A stretch of 64,000 nucleotides of DNA from Carbonatibacter sp965199245 (GCA_965199245.1 CBDAQP010000003.1:1-64000); one strand, 5' to 3'; counted from the stretch's first letter, positions 36,898 through 46,223 are shown. The notes: a model not told the origin generated them from the letters alone. A program made the numbers and translations.

Positions 36898-38701
36898 GAA
36901 CTTTAAGGCACATGATGTCGCCCTTGAAAAACGTGAAGACGGGACTCTTATGCTTCGTGCACGGGAAGAGCTTGATAAAGTCGCTTCCAAAACCGGTGAA
37001 TGGCTCAACCACTGGGCTAATGAGACACCCGATCAGATTTTTATTGCGGAACGCAGTGGCCTGGGCTGGCGTGAGGAAACATATCAAGCGACACTGCAAA
37101 AGGTGAAGGCTTTAGCGTCTTCGCTTCTGGCACGGGGCATGAGTAAAGATACGCCACTCCTGATTATGTCCGGTAATGGGGTAGACCATGGTCTTCTTTC
37201 TTTGGCTGCACAATATATCGGTGTGCCAACTGTACCTGTGGCTGAGCAGTATTCCCTGATCCAGGGTGCCCATGGTCGCCTTCAACATGCTATTGAACTG
37301 GTAGAACCGAAGATGGCTTATGCTATTGATTCAGGTCAATATGGCGAGGCACTCAATCTTGAATCTTTCAATGGCATTGATGTTATAGCGAGCCGTCCAG
37401 GGGGCAGAGCTGGTGTTATTTCATTTGAGGATTTGTTGAAAGGGGACAGTTCTGTTGATCTCGACGCTGCTTATAGTCACGTTGGTTCAGATACTGTTGC
37501 CAAAATTCTGATGACGTCAGGCTCTTCTTCAAGCCCGAAAGGCGTGCTGACCACTCAGCGTATGATGTGTACAAACCAAACACAAATTCGACAGGCACTT
37601 CCTCTCCTGGCACAACATGCGCCACGTATAGTTGACTGGTTGCCATGGAATCATGTTTTTGGTGGTAGCCATAACTTCAATATGATGCTGGCAAATGGTG
37701 GAAGTTTCTATGTAGATGATGGCAAGCCGGTTAAAGGTTTGTTTGATCGCACACTGGAAAACCTGAAACTCAAAACAGGGACATTGCTGTTCAATGTGCC
37801 TATTGGGTTTGACATGCTTGTTGGCGCATTGAAGAAAGATGGTGCTTTACGCAAAAGCTTCTTTGCTGAACTGAACCTGGTTTTTTATGCCGGTGCGTCT
37901 TTGCCACAGAAAATTTGGTCTGCCCTGGAAGAAATGTCTCTTGAAGCAAAAGGTGAAATTCCGCTGATTACATCTTCCTGGGGGCTGACAGAAACAGCGC
38001 CAGCTTGTCTGATGCAACAGGAACCGATTGATAGTTCGGGTGTTGTTGGTGTCCCTCTCGCAGGGGTGACAGCCAAGCTGATCCCGGATCATGAGATGCG
38101 CTGTGAAATCCGTGTTAAAGGCGACAATATTATGCCGGGTTATTTCGGGGATGAAGAAAAAACGGCTGAAAGCTTTGATGAGGAAGGTTACTTCATCACT
38201 GGTGATGCGATGAAGTTTGTTGATCCGTCAGAACCAAACAAGGGCATGAAATTTGATGGTCGTATTTCCGATGACTTTAAGCTTCTGACCGGCACATGGG
38301 TGCGTGCAACCTCTTTACGTGCAGAGTTGCTTTCCTGCATGGCACCGCTGGCACAGGATATTGTTGTCACCGGTCATGACCTGAATGAAATCGGCATTAT
38401 GATTGTGCCAAACCGGGAAGAAATTGAAACAGAAGGCTACAAGCTGACAGAAGAAAACGGCCTGATTGTTTGTGATCTTCTCAAAGGTGAGATTGAGCAC
38501 CGTCTCAGAGAACGTGCAGCAAAGGTGAGCGGATCTTCCGTGACCGTAAAACGCGCCCTTGTTCTGTCAGAACCACCGTCGTTGGCTGATGGTGAAATTA
38601 CCGCCAAAGGTAACCTGAATTTCCGTAAAATCCTGACCCGTCGTGATGGGTTGCTTAAGCGATTGTACGACAATCAGGATCGCAACATCGCATTGGTATG
38701 A
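36884..38701 (+). CDS. Feruloyl-CoA synthase-like acyl-CoA ligase
   Basis: This is a 605-residue AMP-forming ligase. The P-loop TSGSSSSPKG is at 211-220, WGLTETAPACL is the adenylate loop, and GRISDDFKLLTGTWV is the C-terminal hinge. The DFKL-TGTWV form of the hinge is characteristic of feruloyl-CoA synthases rather than fatty-acyl ligases. It would activate the acid imported by the TRAP system. The start overlaps the MarR gene by 14 bases. The natural substrate could be ferulate, coumarate, caffeate or a dihydro derivative. Confidence 0.88.
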   Translation: MRRTENFKAHDVALEKREDGTLMLRAREELDKVASKTGEWLNHWANETPDQIFIAERSGLGWREETYQATLQKVKALASSLLARGMSKDTPLLIMSGNGVDHGLLSLAAQYIGVPTVPVAEQYSLIQGAHGRLQHAIELVEPKMAYAIDSGQYGEALNLESFNGIDVIASRPGGRAGVISFEDLLKGDSSVDLDAAYSHVGSDTVAKILMTSGSSSSPKGVLTTQRMMCTNQTQIRQALPLLAQHAPRIVDWLPWNHVFGGSHNFNMMLANGGSFYVDDGKPVKGLFDRTLENLKLKTGTLLFNVPIGFDMLVGALKKDGALRKSFFAELNLVFYAGASLPQKIWSALEEMSLEAKGEIPLITSSWGLTETAPACLMQQEPIDSSGVVGVPLAGVTAKLIPDHEMRCEIRVKGDNIMPGYFGDEEKTAESFDEEGYFITGDAMKFVDPSEPNKGMKFDGRISDDFKLLTGTWVRATSLRAELLSCMAPLAQDIVVTGHDLNEIGIMIVPNREEIETEGYKLTEENGLIVCDLLKGEIEHRLRERAAKVSGSSVTVKRALVLSEPPSLADGEITAKGNLNFRKILTRRDGLLKRLYDNQDRNIALV

Positions 38702-39587
38702 GGACAGACAAATAATAGATTTTAGTAAAATACGCGCAATCGATTTTCATACCCATGCTGAAGAAGCCTGTGGTTGCCACGACGATGATGGGTATGATGA
38801 GCTTCAGTCCAAAATGGCGAAATATTTTGGTGCCCCATGGACGCATCCGCCAACTATTCCTGAAACGGCGGCGCATTACCGTAAGCACAATATTGCTGCT
38901 GTTATCTTTAATGTGGATAGTGAGCACGAAACAGGTTATCGCCGATATGATAACGAGAAAATCGCAGAGCTATGCGCAGAAAATGATGATGTGTTGATCC
39001 CGTTTGCCTCCATTGATCCGCACAAAGGTAAAATGGGTGCACGTGAGGCACGTCGCCTGATCCGCGATTTTGGTATTAAGGGCTTCAAGTTCCACCCGAC
39101 AATGCAAGGCTTCTACCCAAATGACCATATGGCCTATGAACTGTACGAAGCCATCGCGGAAGAAGGCTGTATTTCCTTGTTCCATACCGGTCAAACCGGT
39201 GTTGGTTCTGGCATGCGTGGCGGTAATGGCATGCGCCTGAAATATTCGAACCCCATGTATATGGATGATGTCGCGGTGGATTTTCCGGATATGAAAATCA
39301 TTCTGGCGCACCCGTCATTCCCATGGCAGGAAGAAGCCCTGTCTGTGGCAACCCATAAGCCGAATGTCTGGATTGACCTGTCTGGCTGGTCGCCGAAATA
39401 CTTCCCGCCGATTTTGGTGCGCTATTGTAATACGCTCCTCAAAGAGCGGGTGTTGTTCGGATCTGATTGGCCGATGATTGCACCGGAAAAATGGCTTGCG
39501 GCTTTTGATGGAATAGACATCAAGGATCACTTACGCGAAGACATTCTTAAAAATAATGCTGTGCGTCTGCTGGAGAGTGTGGGATGA
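38646..39587 (+). CDS. Amidohydrolase family protein (ACMSD-like TIM barrel)
   Basis: This is a metal-dependent hydrolase or decarboxylase of the amidohydrolase-2 family. Metal ligands are seen in IDFHTHAEE, the His of GFKFHP, AHPSFPW and the Asp of LFGSDWP. Relatives start near IDFSKIRAIDFHTH, but there is no ATG, GTG or TTG there. In-frame choices are the ATG at 38646, inside the ligase gene, or an ATA at 38712 or 38715 that sits well behind GAGGAC (38700-38705). The role in the pathway may be ring-acid decarboxylation or hydrolysis of an intermediate; this is not proven. Confidence 0.82.
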   Translation: MGCLSDCTTIRIATSHWYEDRQIIDFSKIRAIDFHTHAEEACGCHDDDGYDELQSKMAKYFGAPWTHPPTIPETAAHYRKHNIAAVIFNVDSEHETGYRRYDNEKIAELCAENDDVLIPFASIDPHKGKMGAREARRLIRDFGIKGFKFHPTMQGFYPNDHMAYELYEAIAEEGCISLFHTGQTGVGSGMRGGNGMRLKYSNPMYMDDVAVDFPDMKIILAHPSFPWQEEALSVATHKPNVWIDLSGWSPKYFPPILVRYCNTLLKERVLFGSDWPMIAPEKWLAAFDGIDIKDHLREDILKNNAVRLLESVG

Positions 39588-41191
39588 AACCGTTTACCGC
39601 ACCTTTAGATGATATCCTGTTTTCGCTAAAGCATATTGCAAAGGCGGAAACCGTTGAAGATTGGGATGAAGATTTCACCCGTGAAATCTCTCGGCATTTC
39701 GCTTCATTTGCAGAAGGGGAAATTGCCTCCATTGATGAATCGGGCAATCAGGACGGCTGCAAGCTGATTGATGGCCGTGTCCAAATGCCGAAAGGCTTCA
39801 AGGAGGTTTATACTGAGATGGCAGAGCAAGGCTGGCAGGGGCTGACCGCACCTGAACAGTTTGGCGGCCAGGATATGGGTGCCATCGTGCATGGCATCAC
39901 CAGTGAGATTTTCTCGGGGGCCAATCACAGCTTGCAGATGGTGACAGGGCTCGTGCCCGGTGCTATTCGTACCTTGATGAAGTTCGGGACAGACGATCAA
40001 CGCAAACGCTTGATACCGCCGATGGTGGATGGGTGCTGGTTGGCGACCATGTGCCTGACTGAGCCGGGTGCCGGATCCGATCTTTCGCAAATTTGCTGTA
40101 AAGCGATTGAGACGGAAACAGGTTGGCAGATCAACGGCGAAAAAATCTTCGTATCCGGTGGTGATCAGGATATGAGCCAAGGCATTCTTCATCTCGTGCT
40201 CGCACGTACCGGTGATGAATCTGTCAAAGGCTTAAGCCTGTTTTTGTGCACATCTGATAAAGCAGATGGCACCCGCAATGATATTTCTGTCACCCGCATT
40301 GAAGAGAAAATGGGCCTTCATGCCTCTCCAACCTGCCAGCTTTCTTTTGAGATGGCCGAGGCAGAACTGATCGGCAGATCCGGTGATGGCCTGAAAGCCA
40401 TGTTTACTATGATGAACCATGCTCGCCTTGATGTCGCCTTACAAGGTGTTGCCCATGCAGCCCGTTCATACGATGTCGCTTCATCTTACGCTACCGGGCG
40501 AACACAGGGGCGAAATGCAAAGGGTGAAAAAATAACGCTTGATCAACATGCTGACGTTCGTCGTATGTTGGATGAATGTGACATGCTTGCGTTGGGCAGT
40601 CGTGGCATTACACATCTGGCGTTGGTCGCGATGGAAGCAAATTACCGTGACCCGCTGGTGGATTTTCTGACGCCTGTAGCCAAAGTCTGTGGCACAGAAG
40701 CAGGCATCCGTGCGTCTGAACTCGGCGTTCAGGCTCTTGGTGGTTATGGTTATTTATCCGGGTACCGCCTGGAGCAAACCTATCGTGACTGTCGGATTAC
40801 AGCAATTTACGAAGGAACCAATGGTATCCATGCCCTGACCCTGGCAACACGTTTGCTGACAGGTTCGCAAAAATCATCGGCAAAATCCTTTGAAAATCTC
40901 ATTCTTGATGAATGTGATGCGGGTAGTTCTACAGAGTTGAAAGAGGCTCTTATTCTTTGGCAGTCGGTGAAAGATAAGGTCGCTTCAATGGCTGATCCAT
41001 CACCGTTTGCTACTGATTTTATGGCGTTAACCATTCAGCTTAGCCTGTTACTGGTCTGGAACCGTTATCAGATTTCGATGGAGGCCCATCCCGATCAGGA
41101 TCGTATTTCTCGTGTGATGAAACTGGCGAAAATTGATGCCTTGCTTAAAACAAAATTCCATGCGGGAAAGATCGCACACCTTCAAGATTAA
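39584..41191 (+). CDS. Acyl-CoA dehydrogenase
   Basis: This 535-residue flavoenzyme would insert the double bond in an acyl-CoA. MCLTEPGAGSD binds FAD, SGGDQDM and the C-terminal ALGGYGYLSGYRLEQTYRD (in parts) match the longer acyl-CoA dehydrogenases with an extra N-terminal helical region, similar in build to DmdC and some FadE proteins. It overlaps the amidohydrolase gene (ATGA). In the pathway it could desaturate a dihydrocinnamoyl-CoA before hydration. It is the last gene of the operon; an IS remnant begins within 80 bases. Confidence 0.9.
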   Translation: MKPFTAPLDDILFSLKHIAKAETVEDWDEDFTREISRHFASFAEGEIASIDESGNQDGCKLIDGRVQMPKGFKEVYTEMAEQGWQGLTAPEQFGGQDMGAIVHGITSEIFSGANHSLQMVTGLVPGAIRTLMKFGTDDQRKRLIPPMVDGCWLATMCLTEPGAGSDLSQICCKAIETETGWQINGEKIFVSGGDQDMSQGILHLVLARTGDESVKGLSLFLCTSDKADGTRNDISVTRIEEKMGLHASPTCQLSFEMAEAELIGRSGDGLKAMFTMMNHARLDVALQGVAHAARSYDVASSYATGRTQGRNAKGEKITLDQHADVRRMLDECDMLALGSRGITHLALVAMEANYRDPLVDFLTPVAKVCGTEAGIRASELGVQALGGYGYLSGYRLEQTYRDCRITAIYEGTNGIHALTLATRLLTGSQKSSAKSFENLILDECDAGSSTELKEALILWQSVKDKVASMADPSPFATDFMALTIQLSLLLVWNRYQISMEAHPDQDRISRVMKLAKIDALLKTKFHAGKIAHLQD

Positions 41192-41269
41192 AATCACATA
41201 TCTGCTGTTCCCCCTGAATTTTGATCCATTGATAAGTTAGTTTTTTTGTCATTTTCACGGAGGCCCTCA

Positions 41270-41816
41270 ATGAAGCGCAGATTTACGGACGCACAGATTA
41301 TAGGGATTTTGAAGGAACACGAGGCAGGTGTTCCGGCCAGGGAGCTTTGCCGCAAGCATGGGATGCCACATTTTATAAGTGGACGGCGAGGTTCTCCGGC
41401 ATGGAGGTCAATGAGGTTCGCCGCCTCCGGGACCTGGAAGAGGAGAACCGGCACTTGAAGAGGCTGGTTGCGGATTTATCACTGGACAAGATGGCGTTGG
41501 AGGAGGTTCTAAAAAAGATCCGGCCCCGAAGGCCGTTGCCGCGCTGTTGTGCTGTTGCAGGAGCCTGGCCTGACGCCGGTTCTGTCGTCTGGCGGGTCAG
41601 CCGCATTCCACGCACCGCTACCCGGGCGTGAGGGCTTCGGGGCCAACCACAAAAGACCCATCGGATATAGGTGGAAGAAGGTTTGCAGGTACGCAAGCGC
41701 AAGAAGCGGCGACGATCGTCCGCAGGTTCCTGGTTGGGCAACCCCAATGAATGCGCGTCATTCTGTTCCGGGTCAACCCGGAACAGAATGGACAAGGTCG
41801 CATGAACCTGTCATGG
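41270..41816 (+). pseudogene. IS3-family transposase remnant (orfA and part of orfB)
   Basis: The sequence begins MKRRFTDAQIIGILKEHEAG, a clear IS3-family OrfA, but shifts frame near 41365 and continues as DATFYKWTARFSGMEV and DLEEENRHLKRLVADL (leucine zipper). OrfB survives only as scraps: NHKR, then EEGLQVRKRKKRRR and GSWLGNP, in changing frames with internal deletions. The DDE core is missing. The likely left end is TGTTCCCCCTGAATTTTGATCC-like sequence near 41203-41225; no matching right end is visible. Confidence 0.85.
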
Positions 41817-42061
41817 AGGAAAAGCTGATTGCTCAATGGCACAGCTTTGGGGAGAACAGCCAGTGCCCAGTTTGGGGCAGTTTTGGTTCAAACTGGATTC
41901 AAAAACTGGAATTTTGACCAGAAATCAGCTGAAAGCGTTGGTGTAAAAGGGTTTTATCGGTCGCTCCAGTTTTGAATGATTTCCAGTTTCGGCGCAGTTT
42001 GGGGAGATCAGGTATGATTTATATCTTGCATTTTGATCGAAATTAGTACAATACACCAGGT
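41817..42061. other. Non-coding scar between the IS3 remnant and the ATPase gene
   Basis: No gene is seen. A CAGTTTGGGG motif occurs twice (about 41868 and 41993), with a close variant CAGCTTTGGGG near 41842. The repeats CAAACTGG and AAAACTGG lie between. This looks like worn mobile-element end sequence. Promoter elements for the next gene must lie here but none is clear. Confidence 0.4.
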
Positions 42062-43237
42062 ATGTTAAAGCGATGGATCACACAAAAACTAGAAAAAAGT
42101 ATCAATCGCAACCCGGCTGTCGCATTGCTTGGTGCGCGTCAGGTGGGGAAAACCACTCTGTCTAAAGCTATCGCACAGGATGTGGAATCGATATACCTTG
42201 ACCTTGAAAGGCCACAGGACAGGGCAAAACTAAGAGACCCCGAAGCCTTTCTGGAAGAAAACAGCGATAAGCTGATTATTTTGGATGAAATTCAACGAGT
42301 ACCAGATTTATTCATGGTTTTGCGTGGTGTCATTGATAATAATCGCCAACAAGGGCGTAATGTTGCTCAATTTCTTCTTTTGGGGTCTGCCTCAATGGAT
42401 TTGCTGCGTCAATCCTCGGAAAGCCTGGCAGGTCGGATCAGTTATATTGAAATGAGTGGTGTCAATATACTTGAAATAGATGCCGAAAGACAAAGCATCA
42501 AAAATCTGTGGCTGCGTGGAGGATTCCCGGGAAGTTATTTATCTCAAGACAACGGGATAGCAATGGAATGGCTGGAAGATCTGATACAAACCTATATGGA
42601 ACGAGACGTTCCGCAGATGGGCTTTGATGTTTCAGCCCAAACATTGCACCGCCTCTGGATAATGCTCGCACATCTTCAGGGTGAGACAATCAATGCAAGC
42701 AAACTTGCGACAAACCTTGAGGTCAGACGCACAGATATCAATGATTATATTGATATTCTTACAGGCTTATTATTGGTTAGACGTGTTGAGCCATGGTATG
42801 AAAATGTCAAAAAACGTCTGATAAAATCTCCTCGCTATTATGTTCGTGATAGTGGCATATTGCATCGTTTACTGGGCATCGGAGACTACGACACGCTGAT
42901 CTCAAATCCAATTTTGGGAAAGAGCTGGGAAGGCTTTGTTATAGAGAATATTCATTCCGTTTTACCCCGGTTGGCAAAGACTTATTTTTATCGAACTGCT
43001 GCAGGCGCGGAGATTGATCTCGTCATCAAAATGCCGAACAGAGAGATCTGGGCGGTGGAAATCAAACATGGGCATTCACCTAAAATTGGCAAGCATTACA
43101 GCCAAACCTGTGATGATGTTGGTGCAACCCGTAAATTTGTTGTCTATGGCGGCGATGACGAATTTCCCATCGGTAATAATGTAAGAATGATTTCCTTGCC
43201 CAGGATCATGGAAAAGCTGGCCGCTACCCAATCATGA
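42062..43237 (+). CDS. AAA-type ATPase with DUF4143 domain
   Basis: The 391-residue protein has Walker A GARQVGKTT (24-32), Walker B LIILDEIQ (70-77), and a C-terminal DUF4143 region. The end carries GAEIDLV and EIKHG, spaced like the active site of PD-(D/E)xK nucleases. These ATPases are common, often horizontally moved, and of unknown function. A defence or toxin-linked role has been suggested because of their neighbourhoods. Here it sits between an IS remnant and a type I restriction system. Confidence 0.88.
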   Translation: MLKRWITQKLEKSINRNPAVALLGARQVGKTTLSKAIAQDVESIYLDLERPQDRAKLRDPEAFLEENSDKLIILDEIQRVPDLFMVLRGVIDNNRQQGRNVAQFLLLGSASMDLLRQSSESLAGRISYIEMSGVNILEIDAERQSIKNLWLRGGFPGSYLSQDNGIAMEWLEDLIQTYMERDVPQMGFDVSAQTLHRLWIMLAHLQGETINASKLATNLEVRRTDINDYIDILTGLLLVRRVEPWYENVKKRLIKSPRYYVRDSGILHRLLGIGDYDTLISNPILGKSWEGFVIENIHSVLPRLAKTYFYRTAAGAEIDLVIKMPNREIWAVEIKHGHSPKIGKHYSQTCDDVGATRKFVVYGGDDEFPIGNNVRMISLPRIMEKLAATQS

Positions 43238-43452
43238 TTTCTGTCCTGCATTCAAACGCGCAGCAATTTTAGCCAGCGTGATAGGGTCAAATCCCGGAAT
43301 GAACCGCCCTGTCTTCAGCAGTCTGATGCCCCGGACAACGAGGTTCCCTGTTTTAGACGTGTTCCCTGGACTCTTGTTCTTTTGTCAGCAGGGGTGCTAT
43401 TTGTGACACAGATCTTCCGCAGAGGAAACAAAGACAACAAAGGACAAAACAA
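43238..43452. other. Spacer before hsdM containing diverged repeat copy B
   Basis: No gene is seen in 215 bases. Positions 43317-43356 (AGCAGTCTGATGCCCCGGAC onward) resemble 31161-31203. The hsdM promoter should lie in the last 80 bases, but no clear -35/-10 pair is visible. Confidence 0.5.
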
Positions 43453-45015
43453 ATGACCGGCCCTGAACAACGCAAGAATCTACACGGCCAAATCTGGCAG
43501 ATCGCTAACAAGGTTCGGGGTGCGGTTGATGGTTGGGACTTCAAACAATATGTTTTGGGGACGCTGTTCTATCGCTTTATCAGTGAAAACTTTGCCAACT
43601 ACATGGCCGGCGGTGACGACAGCGTTGATTATGCCAAACTCGGCGATGATGCCATTCCCGAGGCATTAAAAAAGGACTCGATTAAAACAAAGGGCTATTT
43701 CATTGCGCCTGGTCAGCTTTTTGTGAATGTTACGAAAGGCGCGCATCAAAACGAATCCCTCAATACAGACCTCCGCGACATTTTCAACGCGATTGAAAAC
43801 TCCGCGACGGGCCACCCGTCCGAAGACAGCATCAAGGGCCTGTTTGCCGACTTTGACACCACCAGCAACCGATTGGGGAGTACGGTACAGGATAAAAACA
43901 AACGCCTTGCGGCGGTGTTGAGGGGTGTTGCCGACCTTGACCTTGGCGATTTTCAAAACAATGAAATTGACCTCTTTGGTGATGCCTATGAATTTCTCAT
44001 TGCCAACTATGCCGCCAACGCGGGCAAATCCGGTGGTGAATTTTTTACACCGCAGGGTGTGTCTCAACTGATTGCACGGCTTGCCCTCCACGGGCAGGAC
44101 AAAATTAACAAGGTCTATGATCCCGCCTGTGGGTCGGGGTCCTTGTTACTCCAGGCCAAAAAACAATTTGATACGCCTGATGACCAGAGCATCGATGACG
44201 GCTTTTTCGGACAGGAAATCAACCACACCACCTATAACCTCGCGCGGATGAACATGTTCTTGCACAACATCAACTATAACAAGTTCAACATCCGGCTGGG
44301 CGATACCCTGACTCGCCCCTATTTTGATACAGACAAACCCTTTGATGCCATTGTGTCCAACCCGCCCTATTCGGTGAAATGGATTGGGTCGGACGACCCC
44401 ACCCTGATCAACGATGACCGCTTTGCCCCTGCGGGGGTGCTGGCCCCAAAGTCAAAGGCTGATTTTGCCTTTGTCCTCCACGTGCTCAGTTACCTGTCCG
44501 GAAAGGGCCGCGCGGCGATTGTCTGCTTTCCCGGGATTTTTTACCGGGGCGGGGCAGAACAGAAAATCCGTCAATACCTGGTCGATCAGGCCTATGTTGA
44601 AACGGTTATCGCGCTGGCTCCCAACCTTTTTTTCGGTACGACGATTGCGACAACGATTTTGATCCTGTCCAAAAAACAAAAACCTGATGATTGCGTGGTG
44701 CAGTTCATTGATGCCAGCGGCGAGGCGTTTTTCAAAAAGGAAACCAATAATAATACGCTGACAAGTGAGCATATCGAAAAAATTATCGACATTTTCGACA
44801 AAAAGGAAGACATCCCCCACGTTGCCCAATCTGTTCGCTGCGACAAAATCGCCGCCAATGACTACAACCTGTCCGTCAGCAGTTACGTCGAAGCCAGAGA
44901 CACCCGCGAAAAGATCAATATAACCGAACTGAACGCCGGGATCAAAACAACAGTGAGCAACATAGACCGGTTGCGCACAGACATTGATGCCATCATCGCG
45001 GAGATTGAGGCATGA
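43453..45015 (+). CDS. hsdM: Type I restriction-modification methylase subunit HsdM
   Basis: HsdM methylates adenine N6 at sites chosen by HsdS. The 520-residue product has an N-terminal helical domain (GQIWQIANKVRGAVDGWDF), motif I DPACGSGSLL (223-232) for AdoMet, and motif IV NPPY (303-306). The ATG at 43453 follows AAAGGACA. It overlaps hsdS by ATGA. The set most resembles EcoR124-like (type IC) systems, supported by the HsdS spacer repeat. Confidence 0.96.
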   Translation: MTGPEQRKNLHGQIWQIANKVRGAVDGWDFKQYVLGTLFYRFISENFANYMAGGDDSVDYAKLGDDAIPEALKKDSIKTKGYFIAPGQLFVNVTKGAHQNESLNTDLRDIFNAIENSATGHPSEDSIKGLFADFDTTSNRLGSTVQDKNKRLAAVLRGVADLDLGDFQNNEIDLFGDAYEFLIANYAANAGKSGGEFFTPQGVSQLIARLALHGQDKINKVYDPACGSGSLLLQAKKQFDTPDDQSIDDGFFGQEINHTTYNLARMNMFLHNINYNKFNIRLGDTLTRPYFDTDKPFDAIVSNPPYSVKWIGSDDPTLINDDRFAPAGVLAPKSKADFAFVLHVLSYLSGKGRAAIVCFPGIFYRGGAEQKIRQYLVDQAYVETVIALAPNLFFGTTIATTILILSKKQKPDDCVVQFIDASGEAFFKKETNNNTLTSEHIEKIIDIFDKKEDIPHVAQSVRCDKIAANDYNLSVSSYVEARDTREKINITELNAGIKTTVSNIDRLRTDIDAIIAEIEA

Positions 45016-46223
45016 GCAAGCCCGATTTTTTAGAAAGGTTGCTGAATGGGGCGGATGTGGCGTGGGTGCCGTTGGGGGAGACACTGATTCGCACCAAAGG
45101 AACAAAAATCACAGCTGGACAGATGAAGAAATTACACAAGGACGACGCACCGCTGAAAATTTTTGCAGGCGGGAAAACCTTCGCTAACATTGATTTTGAT
45201 GACATTCCTGCCAAGGATGTAAATCGGGAATCTTCTATCATTGTCAAATCTAGGGGTTTTATTGAGTTTGAATACTATAATAAGCCATTCTCTCATAAAA
45301 ATGAAATGTGGTCATACTACTCGAACAATGAGAATATAGAAGTCAAATACATTTATCATTTTTTAAAACTAAGTGAGCCTTATTTTCAGGGCCTTGGTCG
45401 TAAAATGCAGATGCCGCAAATCTCTACGCCAGACACGGATAAATTCAAAATCCCCATCCCACACCCCGAAAACCCGAAAAAGTCGCTGGCAATTCAGACG
45501 GAAATCGTCCGCATTCTGGACAAATTCACCGAGCTTACCGCCGAGCTTACCGCCGAGCTTACCGCACGCAAAAAACAATACAACTATTATCGTGACAGGC
45601 TTCTTACTTTTTCAGATGATGTGGCGTGGAAACCTTTGAGCGAGATAGCCCAATATTCAAAAACACGTATCAGCCATGACCAGCTTGATAATACGAATTA
45701 TGTTGGAGTTGATAACCTACTACAAAATCGCGCTGGCAAAACAAAGTCTAACCATGTCCCGACGTCAGGTAGTCTGACAGAATATCGTGAAGGCGATACT
45801 TTAATTGGCAATATTCGCCCTTATCTAAAAAAGATATGGCACGCAGACCGCGTTGGCGGAACCAATGGTGATGTTTTAGTTGTTCACCCAACTGATGAGA
45901 ACATCAATCCTCGCTACCTCTATCAAGTTTTAGCAGATGACAAGTTTTTTGAATGCAATATGCAGCATGCTAAAGGCGCAAAGATGCCGCGTGGTAACAA
46001 GCCAAAGATCATGGAATATAAAGTACCTATCCCTTATCCAAGCGATCTTGAAAAGTCACTGGCGGAGCAAGCCCATATCGTCGCAATCCTCGATAAATTC
46101 GACAGCCTGACGCATTCGATCAGCGAAGGCTTGCCGCGTGAAATTGAGTTACGGCAGAAACAATATGCCTACTACCGCGACCTTTTGCTGAATTTCCCCA
46201 GGCCGGAGGAGGACGGATCATGA
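45012..46223 (+). CDS. hsdS: Type I restriction-modification specificity subunit HsdS with ELTA repeats
   Basis: The 403-residue protein has two target-recognition domains, roughly 15-150 and 200-350, each followed by a conserved helical segment (ILDKF, then RKKQYNYYRD and RQKQYAYYRD). The first spacer contains three perfect-period copies of the tetrapeptide ELTA (residues 174-185) encoded by a 12-base repeat. In EcoR124I relatives a change from two to three such repeats lengthens the gap in the DNA target by one base. The two half-site sequences cannot be read from the protein. Confidence 0.95.
   Translation: MSKPDFLERLLNGADVAWVPLGETLIRTKGTKITAGQMKKLHKDDAPLKIFAGGKTFANIDFDDIPAKDVNRESSIIVKSRGFIEFEYYNKPFSHKNEMWSYYSNNENIEVKYIYHFLKLSEPYFQGLGRKMQMPQISTPDTDKFKIPIPHPENPKKSLAIQTEIVRILDKFTELTAELTAELTARKKQYNYYRDRLLTFSDDVAWKPLSEIAQYSKTRISHDQLDNTNYVGVDNLLQNRAGKTKSNHVPTSGSLTEYREGDTLIGNIRPYLKKIWHADRVGGTNGDVLVVHPTDENINPRYLYQVLADDKFFECNMQHAKGAKMPRGNKPKIMEYKVPIPYPSDLEKSLAEQAHIVAILDKFDSLTHSISEGLPREIELRQKQYAYYRDLLLNFPRPEEDGS
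45531..45566 (+). repeat. 12-bp tandem repeat, three copies, in hsdS
   Basis: Units GAGCTTACCGCC, GAGCTTACCGCC and GAGCTTACCGCA lie end to end and in frame. A partial unit (ACCGAG) precedes them. Loss or gain of a unit by slippage or recombination would keep the frame and change the spacing of the two recognition domains. Confidence 0.95.

Noticed and set aside
42020..42060. TTGCAT and TACAAT as a promoter for the DUF4143 ATPase gene
   Set aside because: The spacer is only 15 bases and the -10 box would lie ten bases from the start codon.
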